DNA of 64,000 nt from Rhodospirillaceae bacterium. Lineage in GTDB: Bacteria; Pseudomonadota; Alphaproteobacteria; SHVZ01. Positions 45,438 to 55,260 of this stretch are shown here, in pieces (position 1 is the stretch's first letter; each line of letters starts with the position of its first letter). A program made the translations under genes and the position numbers. The notes beneath the pieces were generated by a model. It searched no databases. It saw only the letters and a list, made by a program, of their open reading frames with translations, and had not been told where the DNA came from. The stretch is from the NCBI GenBank assembly GCA_016792585.1, contig JAEULB010000225.1:1-64000 (forward strand), read 5' to 3'.

Positions 45438-46274
45438 TCAGCCGAAGCGGCCGGTGATGTAGTCCTCGGTCCGCTTGTCCTTGGGCCGCGTGAACAGCGT
45501 GTCGGTCGGCCCGAACTCGACCAGGTTGCCCAAGAACAGGAACGCCGTGTGGTCGGAGACGCGGGCGGCCTGCTGCAGATTGTGCGTCACGATCGCGATC
45601 GTGTAGTCGCGCTGCAGCTCGCCGATCAGCTCCTCGATCTTGGCGGTCGAGATCGGATCCAGCGCAGAGGCCGGCTCGTCGAGCAGCAGCACCTCCGGCT
45701 TCACCGCGATCGCGCGCGCGATGCAGAGCCGCTGCTGCTGGCCGCCCGAGAGCGAAAGGCCGCTCGCCGCTAGCTTGTCCTTCACCTCGTCCCACAGCGC
45801 CGCCTTTCGAAGGGCCGACTCGACGCGCGCGTCCATCTCTGGCTGCGACAGCTTCTCGTAGAGGCGGATGCCGAAGGCGATGTTCTCGTAGATCGCCATC
45901 GGAAACGGCGTCGGCTTCTGGAACACCATGCCGATCTTGGTGCGGATCAGGTTCACGTCCTTGCTCTTCGCGAGGATGTCCTCGCCGTCGAGCAGCACGG
46001 TGCCTTCGGCCCGCTGGTTCGGGTAGAGGTCGTACATGCGGTTGAGCACGCGCAGCAGCGTGGACTTGCCGCAGCCCGACGGGCCGATGAAGGCAGTGAC
46101 CCGCTTCGCATAGACCGGCAGCGAGATGCCGTGCAGCGCCTCGCGGTCGCCATAGAAGAACTTGAGGTCGCGGATGGTGATCTTCTCGGCCGGGACCTCG
46201 CCGCCTTCCACCTTCGGGCGGTCGCCGAGCGCCGTCTCGATCTTGATCTCCCGTCGCTGCTGCGGCGCGGTCAT
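45438..46274 (-). CDS. pstB: Phosphate ABC transporter ATPase PstB
   Basis: A 278-residue ATPase of the high-affinity phosphate importer. Walker [19 protein letters not shown]-loop [19 protein letters not shown] (PstB-specific), signature [14 protein letters not shown] and Walker [17 protein letters not shown] are all intact. I start it at 46274 (MTAPQQRR); the frame continues upstream only into shadow sequence. It is the last gene of pstSCAB here; phoU, which often follows, is absent. Confidence 0.96.
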   Translation of the reverse strand: MTAPQQRREIKIETALGDRPKVEGGEVPAEKITIRDLKFFYGDREALHGISLPVYAKRVTAFIGPSGCGKSTLLRVLNRMYDLYPNQRAEGTVLLDGEDILAKSKDVNLIRTKIGMVFQKPTPFPMAIYENIAFGIRLYEKLSQPEMDARVESALRKAALWDEVKDKLAASGLSLSGGQQQRLCIARAIAVKPEVLLLDEPASALDPISTAKIEELIGELQRDYTIAIVTHNLQQAARVSDHTAFLFLGNLVEFGPTDTLFTRPKDKRTEDYITGRFG

Positions 46275-46288
46275 CGTCTGCTCCACCG

Positions 46289-47143
46289 TCAATCCCCGTT
46301 CGATCTGCCGCGTGCGGCCAGCACGCGTGCGATGATGTTCAGCAACAGCACGGTCGCGGTGATCACCAGCGCCCCGCTCCAGGCGAGGTGCTGCCAGTTC
46401 TCGTAGGGGCTCAGCGCGAACTGGAAGATGACGACCGGAAGGTTCGCCATCGGCGCGTTCATGTTGGCGCTCCAGAACTGGTTGTTGAGCGCGGTGAACA
46501 GCAGCGGCGCGGTCTCGCCCGAGACCCGCGCGATCGCCAGCAATATGCCGGTCATCATGCCGCTGGCGGCGGCACGGTAGGAGACCGTCACCACGACCTT
46601 CCAGCGCGGCGCGCCGAGCGCGGCGGCTGCCTCGCGCAGCCCCGCCGGCACCAGCGTCAGCATGTCGTCGGTGGTGCGGAGGACCACCGGAACGGCGATC
46701 ACCGCGAGCGCCATCGCGCCCGCCCACGCGGAGAAGTGACCCATCCGGACCACCATCACCTCGTAGATGAAGAGGCCGACGATGATCGAGGGCGCGCTGA
46801 GCAGGATGTCGTTGACGAAACGGACGATCTCGCCGATGCGCGCCGTCTTCTCGTAGCGCGCGTATTCGGCGAGATACGTGCCGGCGAGGATGCCGACCGG
46901 CGCGCCGACGACGATCGCCACCAGTGTCATCACGAAGCTGCCGAAGATCGCGTTCAGCAGGCCGCCGTCGCTGCCGGGCGGCGGCGTCATCTCGGTGAAG
47001 AGCTGCAGGTCGAGGCCGGCGACGCCCTTGGCGACCAGGATCCACAGGATCGAGGCGAGCCAGAAAAGGCCGATCGCCGCGGCGACGCCGGCGAATCCGA
47101 GCGCCACGCGGTTGGCGAGCTTGCGCCGCTGGTAGAGCGTCAT
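46289..47143 (-). CDS. pstA: Phosphate ABC transporter permease PstA
   Basis: A 284-residue permease with six membrane segments. The sequence [40 protein letters not shown] and the EAA-like loop [28 protein letters not shown] identify PstA. Its ATG overlaps the pstC stop by four bases. It forms the phosphate channel with PstC. Confidence 0.95.
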   Translation of the reverse strand: MTLYQRRKLANRVALGFAGVAAAIGLFWLASILWILVAKGVAGLDLQLFTEMTPPPGSDGGLLNAIFGSFVMTLVAIVVGAPVGILAGTYLAEYARYEKTARIGEIVRFVNDILLSAPSIIVGLFIYEVMVVRMGHFSAWAGAMALAVIAVPVVLRTTDDMLTLVPAGLREAAAALGAPRWKVVVTVSYRAAASGMMTGILLAIARVSGETAPLLFTALNNQFWSANMNAPMANLPVVIFQFALSPYENWQHLAWSGALVITATVLLLNIIARVLAARGRSNGD

Positions 47144-48141
47144 CGCCCGCCCCCTGCCCGCGCCTGCGCGCGCAGCAGCAGCAGCTTGGCCGCCGCCAGC
47201 ACGGCGAAGGTGATGACGAAGAGGATGAGGCCGAGCAGGATCAGCGACGCGGTGTAGATGTCACCGACCGCCTCGGTGAACTCGTTGGCGATGGCGGCCG
47301 AGATCGTGGTGCCGGGCGCCAGCAGCGAGGCCGAGATCCGGTGCGCGTTGCCGATCACGAAAGTGACGGCCATGGTCTCGCCGAGCGCGCGGCCGAGGCC
47401 CAGCATGATGCCGCCGACCACACCGATGCGCGTATAGGGCAGCACGACGTTCCACACGACTTCCCAGGTGGTGGCGCCGAGGCCGTAGGCGGACTCCTTC
47501 AGCATCGCAGGCACGGTCTCGAACACGTCGCGGGTGATCGAGGTGATGAAGGGCAGCACCATGATCGCCAGGATCAGGCCGGCGGTAAGGATGCCGATGC
47601 CGTAGGGGGGACCTCGGAACAGCGCCTCGAGGACCGGCACGTCCTCGAAGGCCTCGATCAGGAACGGCTGCACGTGATGCTGCAGGAACGGCGCGAAGAC
47701 GAAGAGTCCCCAGATGCCGTAGATGATCGACGGAATGCCGGCCAACAGCTCGATCGCGATGCCGAGCGGCCGCTTCGCCCAGGGCGGGCAGATCTCGGTG
47801 ATGAAGACGGCGATGCCGAAGCCGATCGGCACCGCGATCGCCATCGCGATCGCCGAGGTCATCAGCGTGCCGTAGATCGGCGCCACCGCGCCGAACCGGT
47901 CGGTGACCGGATTCCAGGTCTCCGTGACCAGGAAGCCCGGCCCGAATTCGCGGATCGCCGGCCAGGCGCCGATGAAGAGCGAGGCGATCACGCCGCCCAG
48001 GACCAGGAGGACGGCGAGCGCGGAGGCCAGCGCCACGCCCCGGAAGATGTTGTCCTGCCTGCGTCCGCGGTCGGCGACCGCCTTGACGGCAGCGGCCCGC
48101 GCGTCGAAGTCCGATCTGGGCTGGGCCGTGGTCGTCGTCAT
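47140..48141 (-). CDS. pstC: Phosphate ABC transporter permease PstC
   Basis: A 333-residue permease with a cytosolic N-terminus of about 35 residues and six to seven membrane segments. Signatures are [52 protein letters not shown] and the coupling loop [27 protein letters not shown]. It is separated from pstS by a long hairpin and coupled to pstA by overlap. Confidence 0.95.
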   Translation of the reverse strand: MTTTTAQPRSDFDARAAAVKAVADRGRRQDNIFRGVALASALAVLLVLGGVIASLFIGAWPAIREFGPGFLVTETWNPVTDRFGAVAPIYGTLMTSAIAMAIAVPIGFGIAVFITEICPPWAKRPLGIAIELLAGIPSIIYGIWGLFVFAPFLQHHVQPFLIEAFEDVPVLEALFRGPPYGIGILTAGLILAIMVLPFITSITRDVFETVPAMLKESAYGLGATTWEVVWNVVLPYTRIGVVGGIMLGLGRALGETMAVTFVIGNAHRISASLLAPGTTISAAIANEFTEAVGDIYTASLILLGLILFVITFAVLAAAKLLLLRAQARAGGGR

Positions 48142-48164
48142 CTCGCAGGTCTCAGATAAAGGAT

Positions 48165-48205
48165 CGCCCGGGACCGAGGCCTTTGGGAAGGCCCGGTCCC
48201 GGGCG
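48165..48205 (-). terminator. Long bulged hairpin between pstS and pstC
   Basis: CGCCCGGGACCG pairs perfectly with CGGTCCCGGGCG (12 bp), and an inner GGCCT/AGGCC adds five pairs after a one-base bulge. There is no T tract on the minus strand. It should protect the pstS mRNA end and reduce read-through into pstCAB, as is known for binding-protein genes. Confidence 0.7.
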
Positions 48206-48229
48206 TGTTCACAGGATCCGGCTAGCGGC

Positions 48230-49267
48230 TTACCAGAGCGGCTGGCCGCCGGCCTTGATCGTCGACTTCCAGGTCTGGTCGACCAGCTTCACGACCGCCT
48301 CGGGCATCGGCACGTAGTCGAGGTCGTCGGCGAGCTTGGCTCCGTTCTTATAGGCCCAGGCGAAGAACTTCAGCGCTTCCTTCGCCGAGTTCGGGTCCTG
48401 CGGCTCCTTGTACATCAGGATGAAGCTGGCACCGGTGATCGGCCAGCTCTCCGCGCCCGGCTGGTTGGTGAGGATGACGTAGTAGCCCGGAGACTTGGCC
48501 CAGTCGGCGCCGGCGGCGGCGGCCTGGAAGGACGCGCTCTTCGGCTCCACGGTCTTGCCGTCCTTGTTGATGAGCTTCACCGCGTTCATCTTGTTCTGCT
48601 TGGCGTAGGCATACTCGACGTAGCCGATGGCGCCGCGGGTCTGCTGCGTCATGCCGGCGACGCCTTCGTTGCCCTTGGCGCCGATGCCGGTCGGCCACTG
48701 CACCGAGGCGTTGGCGCCGATCTTGTCCTTGAACGCCGGGTTCACCTCGGAGAGGTACGTCGTGAACAGGAAGTTGGTGCCCGAGCCGTCCGAGCGATAG
48801 ACCGGAGCGATCGCGGTCGACGGCAGCTTGACGCCCGGGTTCAGCTTGGCGATCCGCTCGTCGTTCCACTTGGCGATCTTGCCCATGTAGATGTCGCCGA
48901 GCGTCGGGCCGTCGAGGGTCAGCGAGCCCGCGGCGACGTCCGGCACGTTCACCACTGGCACGACGCCGCCCATGATCATCGGGAACTGGATCAGGCCGGA
49001 CTTGTCGAGCTCTTCCGCCTTCAGCGGCGCGTCGGAGGCGCCGAAGGTGACGGTCTTCGCCTGGATCTGCTTGATGCCGCCGCCCGAGCCGATCGACTGA
49101 TAGTTGAGACCGATGCCGGTCTCCTTCTTATAGGTGTCCGCCCACTTGGCGTAGATCGGGTAGGGGAAGGTCGCGCCGGCGCCCGAGATGTCGGCGGCCT
49201 GGGCGGCTGAAACGGCCAGGAGCGCCGCGGCGGCACTCATCTGAAGCGTTTTCGTAAGGAATTTCAT
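48230..49267 (-). CDS. pstS: Phosphate-binding periplasmic protein PstS
   Basis: A 345-residue binding protein. The signal peptide covers residues 1-24 (cleavage near AQA-AD). The mature start DISGAGATFPYPIYAKWADTYKK, the GSGGGIKQI loop and YRSDGSGTNFLFTTYLS are phosphate-contacting segments typical of PstS. It is preceded by a three-unit Pho box and is first in pstSCAB, so it should be strongly induced by phosphate starvation. Confidence 0.96.
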   Translation of the reverse strand: MKFLTKTLQMSAAAALLAVSAAQAADISGAGATFPYPIYAKWADTYKKETGIGLNYQSIGSGGGIKQIQAKTVTFGASDAPLKAEELDKSGLIQFPMIMGGVVPVVNVPDVAAGSLTLDGPTLGDIYMGKIAKWNDERIAKLNPGVKLPSTAIAPVYRSDGSGTNFLFTTYLSEVNPAFKDKIGANASVQWPTGIGAKGNEGVAGMTQQTRGAIGYVEYAYAKQNKMNAVKLINKDGKTVEPKSASFQAAAAGADWAKSPGYYVILTNQPGAESWPITGASFILMYKEPQDPNSAKEALKFFAWAYKNGAKLADDLDYVPMPEAVVKLVDQTWKSTIKAGGQPLW

Positions 49268-49335
49268 AGGGTTCTCCTTGTCATGACCGCCGCGTATCGG
49301 CGGTCGGAGCGGATCCTAGTCGTCGCCAGCGACAC

Positions 49336-49368
49336 TCATGTCACAGTTCTATGACATGGATATGACGG
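49336..49368 (-). promoter_or_regulatory. Pho box (PhoB operator) upstream of pstS
   Basis: On the minus strand three 11-base direct units run without gap: CCGTCATATCC, ATGTCATAGAA, CTGTGACATGA, followed by a weak fourth (GTGTCGCTGGC). The TGTCAT cores at 11-bp pitch match the PhoB consensus CTGTCATA-N4-CTGTCAT. The site is 69 bp from the pstS start, on its upstream side. Confidence 0.85.
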
Positions 49369-49429
49369 TCCGCCCGGCCGCCGGTTCCCCGGGGGAGGCC
49401 GGTTGTCGCAGCCTTGCGGACCTCCGCAT

Positions 49430-50104
49430 TCAGGGGGACAGGCGGCCGATCAGCGGAACGCTGGTTGCCCCGCCGATCCAGTCATGCGCCAGCCGCAGGA
49501 CGGCGAGGCGCAAACCCGGCCCGGCGTCGGGAACAAACGCGATCGTCACCGTGCAGGACTCGCCCTCGCCGAGGACGAGGCCCTCGGCGCAGGTCGCCTC
49601 CGCGATCGCGAACCGAGGAGCGTGCTCGCCTGCGAGAGCAGGGCGGGCGTCGAGACGCAAGGCGACCGCCCCGGCGTTGGACAGCCGGACCATCCCGGTG
49701 GCAGCACCGGCGAATTCGAGGCGATCCGGCATGTAAGGCAACGACGCGGCGCCGGACGTGCTTACGCGGGGCTCGGGGCTGGGCACGGCCGGCCGCGCGA
49801 CATAGGCGGCGAGATCTGCCATGTCCTGACGGGAGAGCCGTCCGCGCAGAGGCGTCATCTGCGTGACCGCGCCGATCGCGTAGTCGATCCGGGCAGGATC
49901 GTCGCCGACACGGCCGATTCCGTGCAGCGCGCCAGGCAGGCCCCCATGGCAGTCGATGCAGCTGACACCCGCACCGCTGAGACGCCCGACTTCGTGGTAG
50001 AGCCGCTTGCCGCGCAGCGCATCCTGCCCGAGGGCCGGATGCACTGCGGCGGCAAGTGCAAGGCAGACGAGGAGAATGGTGTGCAACGCCCTTCTCCGCC
50101 GCAT
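49430..50104 (-). CDS. Exported monohaem cytochrome c with C-terminal immunoglobulin-like (DUF1573/ASH-type) domain
   Basis: A 224-residue protein. A signal peptide (to about residue 26, ALGQ) is followed by a small cytochrome c domain: CIDCH at 49-53 and probable axial Met83 in QMTPLRGRLSRQDMADLAAYV. After a linker the last about 110 residues form a beta-rich domain (VRLSNAGAVALRLDARPALAG, EGESCTVTIAFVPDAGPGLR) like the choice-of-anchor/ASH family, with two cysteines. It starts four bases after the phoX stop, so it is probably co-expressed; a role in periplasmic electron transfer linked to PhoX is inference. Confidence 0.72.
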   Translation of the reverse strand: MRRRRALHTILLVCLALAAAVHPALGQDALRGKRLYHEVGRLSGAGVSCIDCHGGLPGALHGIGRVGDDPARIDYAIGAVTQMTPLRGRLSRQDMADLAAYVARPAVPSPEPRVSTSGAASLPYMPDRLEFAGAATGMVRLSNAGAVALRLDARPALAGEHAPRFAIAEATCAEGLVLGEGESCTVTIAFVPDAGPGLRLAVLRLAHDWIGGATSVPLIGRLSP

Positions 50105-50108
50105 CCCG

Positions 50109-52331
50109 CTAGACGCCGATCAGCCCGCCGTCGTTCCTGGTGATGACGATGGTCGCCGAGCGCGGCCGGGACATGCCGCCATCGGGCCAGTGGCTCGAGA
50201 ACTTGTCCGGGCTGCCGATGTCCGCCGGCTTGGTCTCCTCGCCGGGATGCTGGATGTTGACGAACAGCGCGCGGCCGTCGGGCGACTCGGCCACGCCGGT
50301 GATCTCGCTGTGCACGGGACCGACCAGGAAGCGCCGCACCTTGTCGCCGGCCGGCGCGCCGACATGGGTCGCGACCTCGCGCACCGCACCGTTCTGGTCG
50401 GTGCTGGTGATGGTGCGCTTGGCGTCGGAGCCGCCATCGCCGACATGGCCCGGCAATGCTGCGAGCATCATGCAGTTGGTGACGTCGGTGTAGGCGCCGT
50501 CGTCGGTCTGGATCCAGCAGATGCTGGTCGTGGGCGAGAACCACAGACCGTCGGGGCTCGACATATCGTTGTCCTTGGTGAGCCCGGAGATGTTGACGTT
50601 CTTCGGATCCTTGTTCTCGCGCGCGGCGAACAGATAGATGTCCCAGCGGAAGGCGGTCGCCGCCGCGTCGTCGCCGTTCTCACGCCAGCGGATGATGTGA
50701 CCGTTGGGGTTGCCCCATTGCGCCGAGCCGCTGGTCTTGGCGTCGTTGTAGAGGCGGGGATTGACCGCATCCACAGCCGCCAGCGGCCGCACCGCGGCGG
50801 TGTTGTTGGTCATGGTCATGTAGACCTCGCCGGTGACCGGATCGACCGCGCCCCATTCCGGCCGGTCCATCTTGGTCGCGCCCACGGCATCGGCGGCGAT
50901 CCTGGCATTGATCAGCACGTCGGCCTGATCGGCGAAGGTGTAGCCCGGCGTGTTGGCGTTGATGCGCTCGCTGCCGAAGCGCAGCTCGATCCACTCGCCG
51001 GTGCCGTCGGCGTTGAACTTCGCGACATAGAGCTTGCCGTTGTCGAGGTACTTGTCGCCCGCCGCCAGGCCGCGCGTGGCGTCCGCCGGATCCCAGTTGG
51101 CGGTCGACACGTACTTGTAGATGTACTCGCCGCGCGAATCGTCGCCCGAGTACCAGACCAGCGGACGTCCGGCCTTCGGCACGGCCGGCCAGGCGCCTTC
51201 ATGCGCGAAGCGGCCGAGCGCCGTGCGCTTGCGCGGCACCGAAGTCGGCGCGTGGGGATCGATCTCCACCACCCAGCCATAGGTGTTGGGGGCGTTGCGA
51301 TAGTCGTCGGCCGGTCCGGCGCCGACGGCCTCGGCGTTCCAGCGGCCGTAGAGGCCCTCGGGCGTGTCCGGCGTCACGGTCGCCCACAGCTCGCGGCCGG
51401 TGCCGCCGATGCCGTTGCGCTTGAGGGACGCGACCTCCTTCGGCGTGCGCTTGGGATCGTCGGTCGCCGGGTTGCGCCGGAAGTACCCGAACCAGTTCTC
51501 CTCGCAGGTGAGGTATGTCGACCACGGCGTGTAGCCGTTGGCGCAGTTGTTGAGCGTGCCGCGGGTATGCGCGCCCGTCGGCGAGTACTTGGTGACCATG
51601 TAGGGCGTCTTCGCCGCCGGTCCGGAAAGCTCCATCTCGGTCAGCGTGTGGATGCGCCGGTTGAACGGCGAGTCCTGCTTGTAGCTCCACTGGCCGTTGG
51701 CATCGCGCGCGATCTCGACGATGGATACGCCGTGCACGTAGAACTCGCGCAGGACTTCGTCCGCCCCGGTGCGGACCTGGGCCGCGCCGCTGCCGGCCGT
51801 CGTCGCGCCCTTGGGATGGAGGTACATCGGCGTGATCGCCTCGTGGTTCTGGACCAGGAGGGCGCGGGTGCTGCTGGACGGGGCCGGGCGGCCGTTCGCG
51901 TCCAGGCCGAAGTAGTGCATCCCGTCGTGATGATCGCCGGCGCGCATGGCGAAGCTCTCCGCCGGGTCGGTGCCGTCGTTCTTGTAGGCGGGCACGTTGG
52001 CGGCGATCGGATCGCCGAGGCGCAGCAGCACCTTGGCGGTGTAGCCGTCGGGGACCGTCACGGTGTCGGCGAGGCTCTTGGCCACCGCGTTGAAGCCGAG
52101 GCGGGCGGGGCGCGCCGCGGCGCTCGCGCTCGCCGTCCTCGCCGCCGCGCCCAGGCCGACGAAGGACAGCGCGGCGGTCATCGCCGCACCCTTCAGAAGG
52201 CCACGGCGGGACGGATTATCCAGACGCTCGCCGACGATCTCGGCGAGGGTCGGGTTGGTGCTGGTGTTGGCGCAGATATCCTCGGCGTCGCCATCGGCAA
52301 CGGGCTGCGCGGGATCGTGCGTATCGGGCAT
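50109..52331 (-). CDS. phoX: PhoX family alkaline phosphatase (Tat-exported)
   Basis: A 740-residue PhoX/DUF839 phosphatase that releases phosphate from organic esters in the periplasm, using Ca and Fe. Residues 41-70 carry a Tat signal (NPSRRGLLKGAAMTAALSF). Beta-propeller segments include LVQNHEAITPMYLHP, TCEENWFGYFRR, GRFAHEGAWP and SPDGLWFSPT, all of this family, ending DKFSSHWPDGGMSRPRSATIVI. It lies next to pstSCAB, fitting phosphate starvation. I see no full Pho box directly upstream. The length and overall layout match the PhoX family of Rhizobiales and Rhodospirillales. Confidence 0.92.
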   Translation of the reverse strand: MPDTHDPAQPVADGDAEDICANTSTNPTLAEIVGERLDNPSRRGLLKGAAMTAALSFVGLGAAARTASASAAARPARLGFNAVAKSLADTVTVPDGYTAKVLLRLGDPIAANVPAYKNDGTDPAESFAMRAGDHHDGMHYFGLDANGRPAPSSSTRALLVQNHEAITPMYLHPKGATTAGSGAAQVRTGADEVLREFYVHGVSIVEIARDANGQWSYKQDSPFNRRIHTLTEMELSGPAAKTPYMVTKYSPTGAHTRGTLNNCANGYTPWSTYLTCEENWFGYFRRNPATDDPKRTPKEVASLKRNGIGGTGRELWATVTPDTPEGLYGRWNAEAVGAGPADDYRNAPNTYGWVVEIDPHAPTSVPRKRTALGRFAHEGAWPAVPKAGRPLVWYSGDDSRGEYIYKYVSTANWDPADATRGLAAGDKYLDNGKLYVAKFNADGTGEWIELRFGSERINANTPGYTFADQADVLINARIAADAVGATKMDRPEWGAVDPVTGEVYMTMTNNTAAVRPLAAVDAVNPRLYNDAKTSGSAQWGNPNGHIIRWRENGDDAAATAFRWDIYLFAARENKDPKNVNISGLTKDNDMSSPDGLWFSPTTSICWIQTDDGAYTDVTNCMMLAALPGHVGDGGSDAKRTITSTDQNGAVREVATHVGAPAGDKVRRFLVGPVHSEITGVAESPDGRALFVNIQHPGEETKPADIGSPDKFSSHWPDGGMSRPRSATIVITRNDGGLIGV

Positions 52332-52418
52332 GTCGGGCCTCCGGTCCTGAAGTGGGGACCGTCGTCTTAGGCCTGCGCGGTTACGCTCCCGCGACGGAGA
52401 GATGGAGGATGTGTGACG

Positions 52419-52820
52419 TCAGCCGCGCGTCGGCGGGTCGCGCGACAGGCCCTTGCCGGCGAGCGCGTCGACATAGGCCTTGAAAAGCTTGTCCTGGTTC
52501 TCGCCGAGATGGCGGAGATAGGCCCAGGTGAAGATGCCGGTATCGTGAAGATCGTCGAAGACCAGGCGGACCGCGTAGTTGCCGACCGGCTCGACCTCGA
52601 GGATGCCGACATGGCGTCGGCCGGAGACCAGCGTCTTCTGCGCGGCGCTGTGGCCCTGCACCTCGGCCGAGGGGCTCTCGACGCGCAGCAGCTCGGCCGG
52701 AATGCGGAATCCGACGCCGTCATCATAGACGATCTCGAGGATCTTCTCCGCCTTCCTGAGGCGAAGCTCGGTCGGCCAGGGCGCGGCCGGCTCTTTGCCA
52801 GATAGGATTGGGCCGCTCAC
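52419..52820 (-). CDS. DUF971 family protein (gamma-butyrobetaine hydroxylase-like N-terminal domain)
   Basis: A 133-residue protein. [43 protein letters not shown] and the late [18 protein letters not shown] are DUF971 signatures. The domain occurs alone in bacteria, where related proteins have been tied to Fe-S metabolism, and at the N-terminus of gamma-butyrobetaine hydroxylase. The usual zinc-binding residues are not fully visible. It overlaps the next gene (Trm112-like) by four bases. Confidence 0.85.
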   Translation of the reverse strand: MSGPILSGKEPAAPWPTELRLRKAEKILEIVYDDGVGFRIPAELLRVESPSAEVQGHSAAQKTLVSGRRHVGILEVEPVGNYAVRLVFDDLHDTGIFTWAYLRHLGENQDKLFKAYVDALAGKGLSRDPPTRG

Positions 52821-53026
52821 CGCTTCGCCGGCTCGGCGTCGATCGAGCGCGCCTCGTCGACCAGCATGATCGGGATGCCGTCGCGGATCGGGTAGGCCAG
52901 CTTCGCCTGGTCGCTGATAAGCTCCTGCGCCTCGCGGTCGTAGCGAAGCGGCGACTTGGTCAGCGGGCAGACCAGGATCTCGAGCAGCTTCGGATCGATG
53001 GCGCCGGCGGCTTTGGCTTCGGTCAT
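52817..53026 (-). CDS. Trm112-like small zinc-ribbon-type protein (UPF0434/YcaR family)
   Basis: A 69-residue protein: [51 protein letters not shown] is the complete Trm112/UPF0434 motif. Only one of the usual cysteine pairs (VCPLTKSPL) remains, so zinc binding is doubtful. It may act as partner of methyltransferases. It overlaps the DUF971 gene and follows the LON-like gene after 31 bases. Confidence 0.9.
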   Translation of the reverse strand: MTEAKAAGAIDPKLLEILVCPLTKSPLRYDREAQELISDQAKLAYPIRDGIPIMLVDEARSIDAEPAKR

Positions 53027-53057
53027 GGACGGATCATGCGAGCGAGGGTTCGGGGGG

Positions 53058-53735
53058 TCAATGCTTGCGAAGCTCGGCGGCCGGCGCTTCGGGCGGCGTC
53101 GCCAACGCCATCTCGAGCAGGCCCCTCAGGATGTCGGCGCGGGCGGGCAGATCCTTCGCCTCGAGCAGCGCCTGCTTCTCGGGCGGGGCGAAGGGGCAGA
53201 TCATCGACAGCATCGCCACCAGGCGCTCGTCGCCGGTCTTGTCGACCTGGTCCCAGTCGGCCTTGAGGCCGCGGGCGTCGAAGTAGGGCTTGAGCGACTG
53301 GAACAGCGCCTTGCGGTCGACCGCGGCCTCGTCGGGAACGAGGTCGCTGCGGAAGCGGTCCCAGCGCGGCCTCACCCGCCGATAGCCCGAGCGCATCGGC
53401 AGCTCCGCGTCGATCTCGAAGCGGCACACGCCGGTCAGCGTCATCAGGAAGCGGCCGTCCTCGGTCTCGCTGAAAGCGATCACGCGCCCGGCGCAGCCGA
53501 TGCGATAGAGCTCGGGGGTCGCGTCCGCGTCGCGCTCGTTCGCCGGATCGGTCGGCTGGATCATGCCGATCAGGCGCGGCGGTGCCAGCGCGTCCTTGGT
53601 CATCGCGAGGTATCGGGGCTCGAAGATGTTGAGCGGCAGCCGGCCGCGGGGCAGCAGCAGCACGCCCGAGAGCGGGAAGACCGGAAGCTCCGCCGGAAGA
53701 TCCTCGAAGCGGGTCGCGTGAACCTGCTCCGACAT
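53058..53735 (-). CDS. LON-type substrate-binding domain protein
   Basis: A 225-residue protein with only the N-terminal LON domain: [39 protein letters not shown] and [29 protein letters not shown]. There is no AAA or protease part, so it is not Lon itself. Similar proteins occur next to cnoX (ybbN) in many alphaproteobacteria, as here. It is probably a substrate-binding or regulatory protein. Confidence 0.92.
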   Translation of the reverse strand: MSEQVHATRFEDLPAELPVFPLSGVLLLPRGRLPLNIFEPRYLAMTKDALAPPRLIGMIQPTDPANERDADATPELYRIGCAGRVIAFSETEDGRFLMTLTGVCRFEIDAELPMRSGYRRVRPRWDRFRSDLVPDEAAVDRKALFQSLKPYFDARGLKADWDQVDKTGDERLVAMLSMICPFAPPEKQALLEAKDLPARADILRGLLEMALATPPEAPAAELRKH

Positions 53736-53754
53736 CGAGGCCTCCTCTCTCTCT

Positions 53755-54678
53755 TTAAGAGAACATCAGCGACGAGAGACGCTTGCGGCCGGCGATGGTC
53801 AGCGGATCGGTCGGCCCGAAGGCTTCGAAGAACTTGACCAGCTGCGCCCGTGCCGCTCCCTCGTTCCACTTGCGATCGCGCCTGAAGAGCTCCAGCAGCT
53901 CGTCGACCGCCGGTTCCTTCTGTCCCTCCGCGAACAGTGCCATCGCCAGGTCGAAGCGCGCCTGGTGGTCGGCCGGATTGGCCGCGACCTTGTCGCGCAG
54001 CGGCTGCGTGGCGCCCGCCTTGGCACCGGACTCCGCGATCTCGAGCGTGGCCGCGACCGCGACGATCTCCGGGTTCTTGGCAATCTCGGGCGGCAGCTCC
54101 TTCAGGATCTCGCGCGCCTCGTCGGAGTTGCCGGCCTTGATCAGGCAGCGGAGATGGCCAGCGATCGCCTGCGGGTTCTCGGGATCGTGCTGCAGGATCT
54201 GGGCGTAGAGATTGCCGGCGGCGGCGTGGTTGCCCGCATCCAGCAGGTCCTTCGCCTGGCCCAGCGCCTCATCGATCACGTTGTCTTCTTCGGTCGGCCC
54301 GCCGGCGGACGCCAGCCGCTGGACGAACTGCTTGATCTGGCTCTCCGGCAGCGCGCCGACGAAGCCGTCGATCGGCCGGCCGCCCTTGAAGGCGTAGACC
54401 GCCGGGATCGACTGGATGCGCATCTGGGCGGCCAGCGCCTGGTTCTTGTCGATGTCGACCTTCACCATGCGGACCTTGCCCTTGGTGGCGGCAACCGCCT
54501 TCTCGAGCATGGGGCCGAGCGTCTTGCAGGGGCCGCACCAGGGCGCCCAGAAGTCGACGATCACCGGCACCTCTTTCGAGGCGTCGATGACCTCGGCCAT
54601 GAATTCCTTCTGGCCGACGTCCTTGACCGGCGCGACGGCGCCGGCCGGCGCCTGGCTCAAACCGAGGAGTGGCTCCAT
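53755..54678 (-). CDS. cnoX: CnoX/YbbN chaperedoxin (thioredoxin domain plus TPR)
   Basis: A 307-residue protein. The N-terminal thioredoxin domain has DFWAPWCGPCKTLGPML (C48, C51 both present, as in Caulobacter CnoX and unlike E. coli), and the C-terminal TPR part reads DLLDAGNHAAAGNLYAQILQHDPENPQAIAGHLRCLIKAG. CnoX holds unfolding proteins under oxidative stress and hands them to GroEL/DnaK. It is followed by the LON-domain gene after 19 bases. Confidence 0.92.
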   Translation of the reverse strand: MEPLLGLSQAPAGAVAPVKDVGQKEFMAEVIDASKEVPVIVDFWAPWCGPCKTLGPMLEKAVAATKGKVRMVKVDIDKNQALAAQMRIQSIPAVYAFKGGRPIDGFVGALPESQIKQFVQRLASAGGPTEEDNVIDEALGQAKDLLDAGNHAAAGNLYAQILQHDPENPQAIAGHLRCLIKAGNSDEAREILKELPPEIAKNPEIVAVAATLEIAESGAKAGATQPLRDKVAANPADHQARFDLAMALFAEGQKEPAVDELLELFRRDRKWNEGAARAQLVKFFEAFGPTDPLTIAGRKRLSSLMFS

Positions 54679-54700
54679 GGGGATCGTTCCTAATTATCCG

Positions 54701-55228
54701 TCAGGTATCGAGATTTAGGGTGGCGGGCCGGTGCCCGCAAGCCTCGATGAAGCGGACCAGGTCGGCCGGCTTGATCGCGGTCGTCCGCGTGTTCACCAGC
54801 GGGTGGTAGTTGAGCAGGCTCTCCTTCAGCATCGCCGCGTCCAGGATCACCTGGACCTTGCGCTCCGTGTCGTTGATCAGCGCGAAGGGCGTGACCGAGC
54901 CCGGGCGGACGCCAAGCACGTTCCAGAGCCGCTCAGGACTGGCGAAGGAGAGGCGCGCCGCCCCCAGCCGGGCGTCGAGGGCCTTGATGTCGACCTTGCG
55001 GTCCTCCGAGGTCACCACCAGCCAGTAGCGGTCCTTCTTGTCTTTGAGGAAGAGGTTCTTGCAGTGGCCGCCGGGAAGATCGCCCCGGAGGCGCTTGGAA
55101 TCCTCGACCGTCAGCAGCGGCGGATGGTCGTGGGTGACGGCCTCGATGCCTAAGTCCTTGAGCCGCTGTAGCAATTGCTCGGGGCTCGTCGGCAGCGGAA
55201 GCTCGGCCTGGGGTGCGGAATCGGTCAT
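54701..55228 (-). CDS. ProX/YbaK-like aminoacyl-tRNA deacylase
   Basis: A 175-residue free-standing editing domain related to the ProRS INS domain. It has YWLVVTSEDRKVDIKALDARL and RLWNVLGVRPGSVTPFALIND, the ProX-type (PrdX) signature that clears Ala-tRNA-Pro. It is upstream of cnoX on the minus strand with a 22-base gap. Confidence 0.88.
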   Translation of the reverse strand: MTDSAPQAELPLPTSPEQLLQRLKDLGIEAVTHDHPPLLTVEDSKRLRGDLPGGHCKNLFLKDKKDRYWLVVTSEDRKVDIKALDARLGAARLSFASPERLWNVLGVRPGSVTPFALINDTERKVQVILDAAMLKESLLNYHPLVNTRTTAIKPADLVRFIEACGHRPATLNLDT

Positions 55229-55260
55229 GGCGGGCGGACCCTAACGGCCGGCACACAGCC

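Noticed and set aside
52332..52418. Pho box directly upstream of phoX
   Set aside because: The best sequence (CTGACGTCACAC) lacks an 11-bp repeated TGTCAT core.
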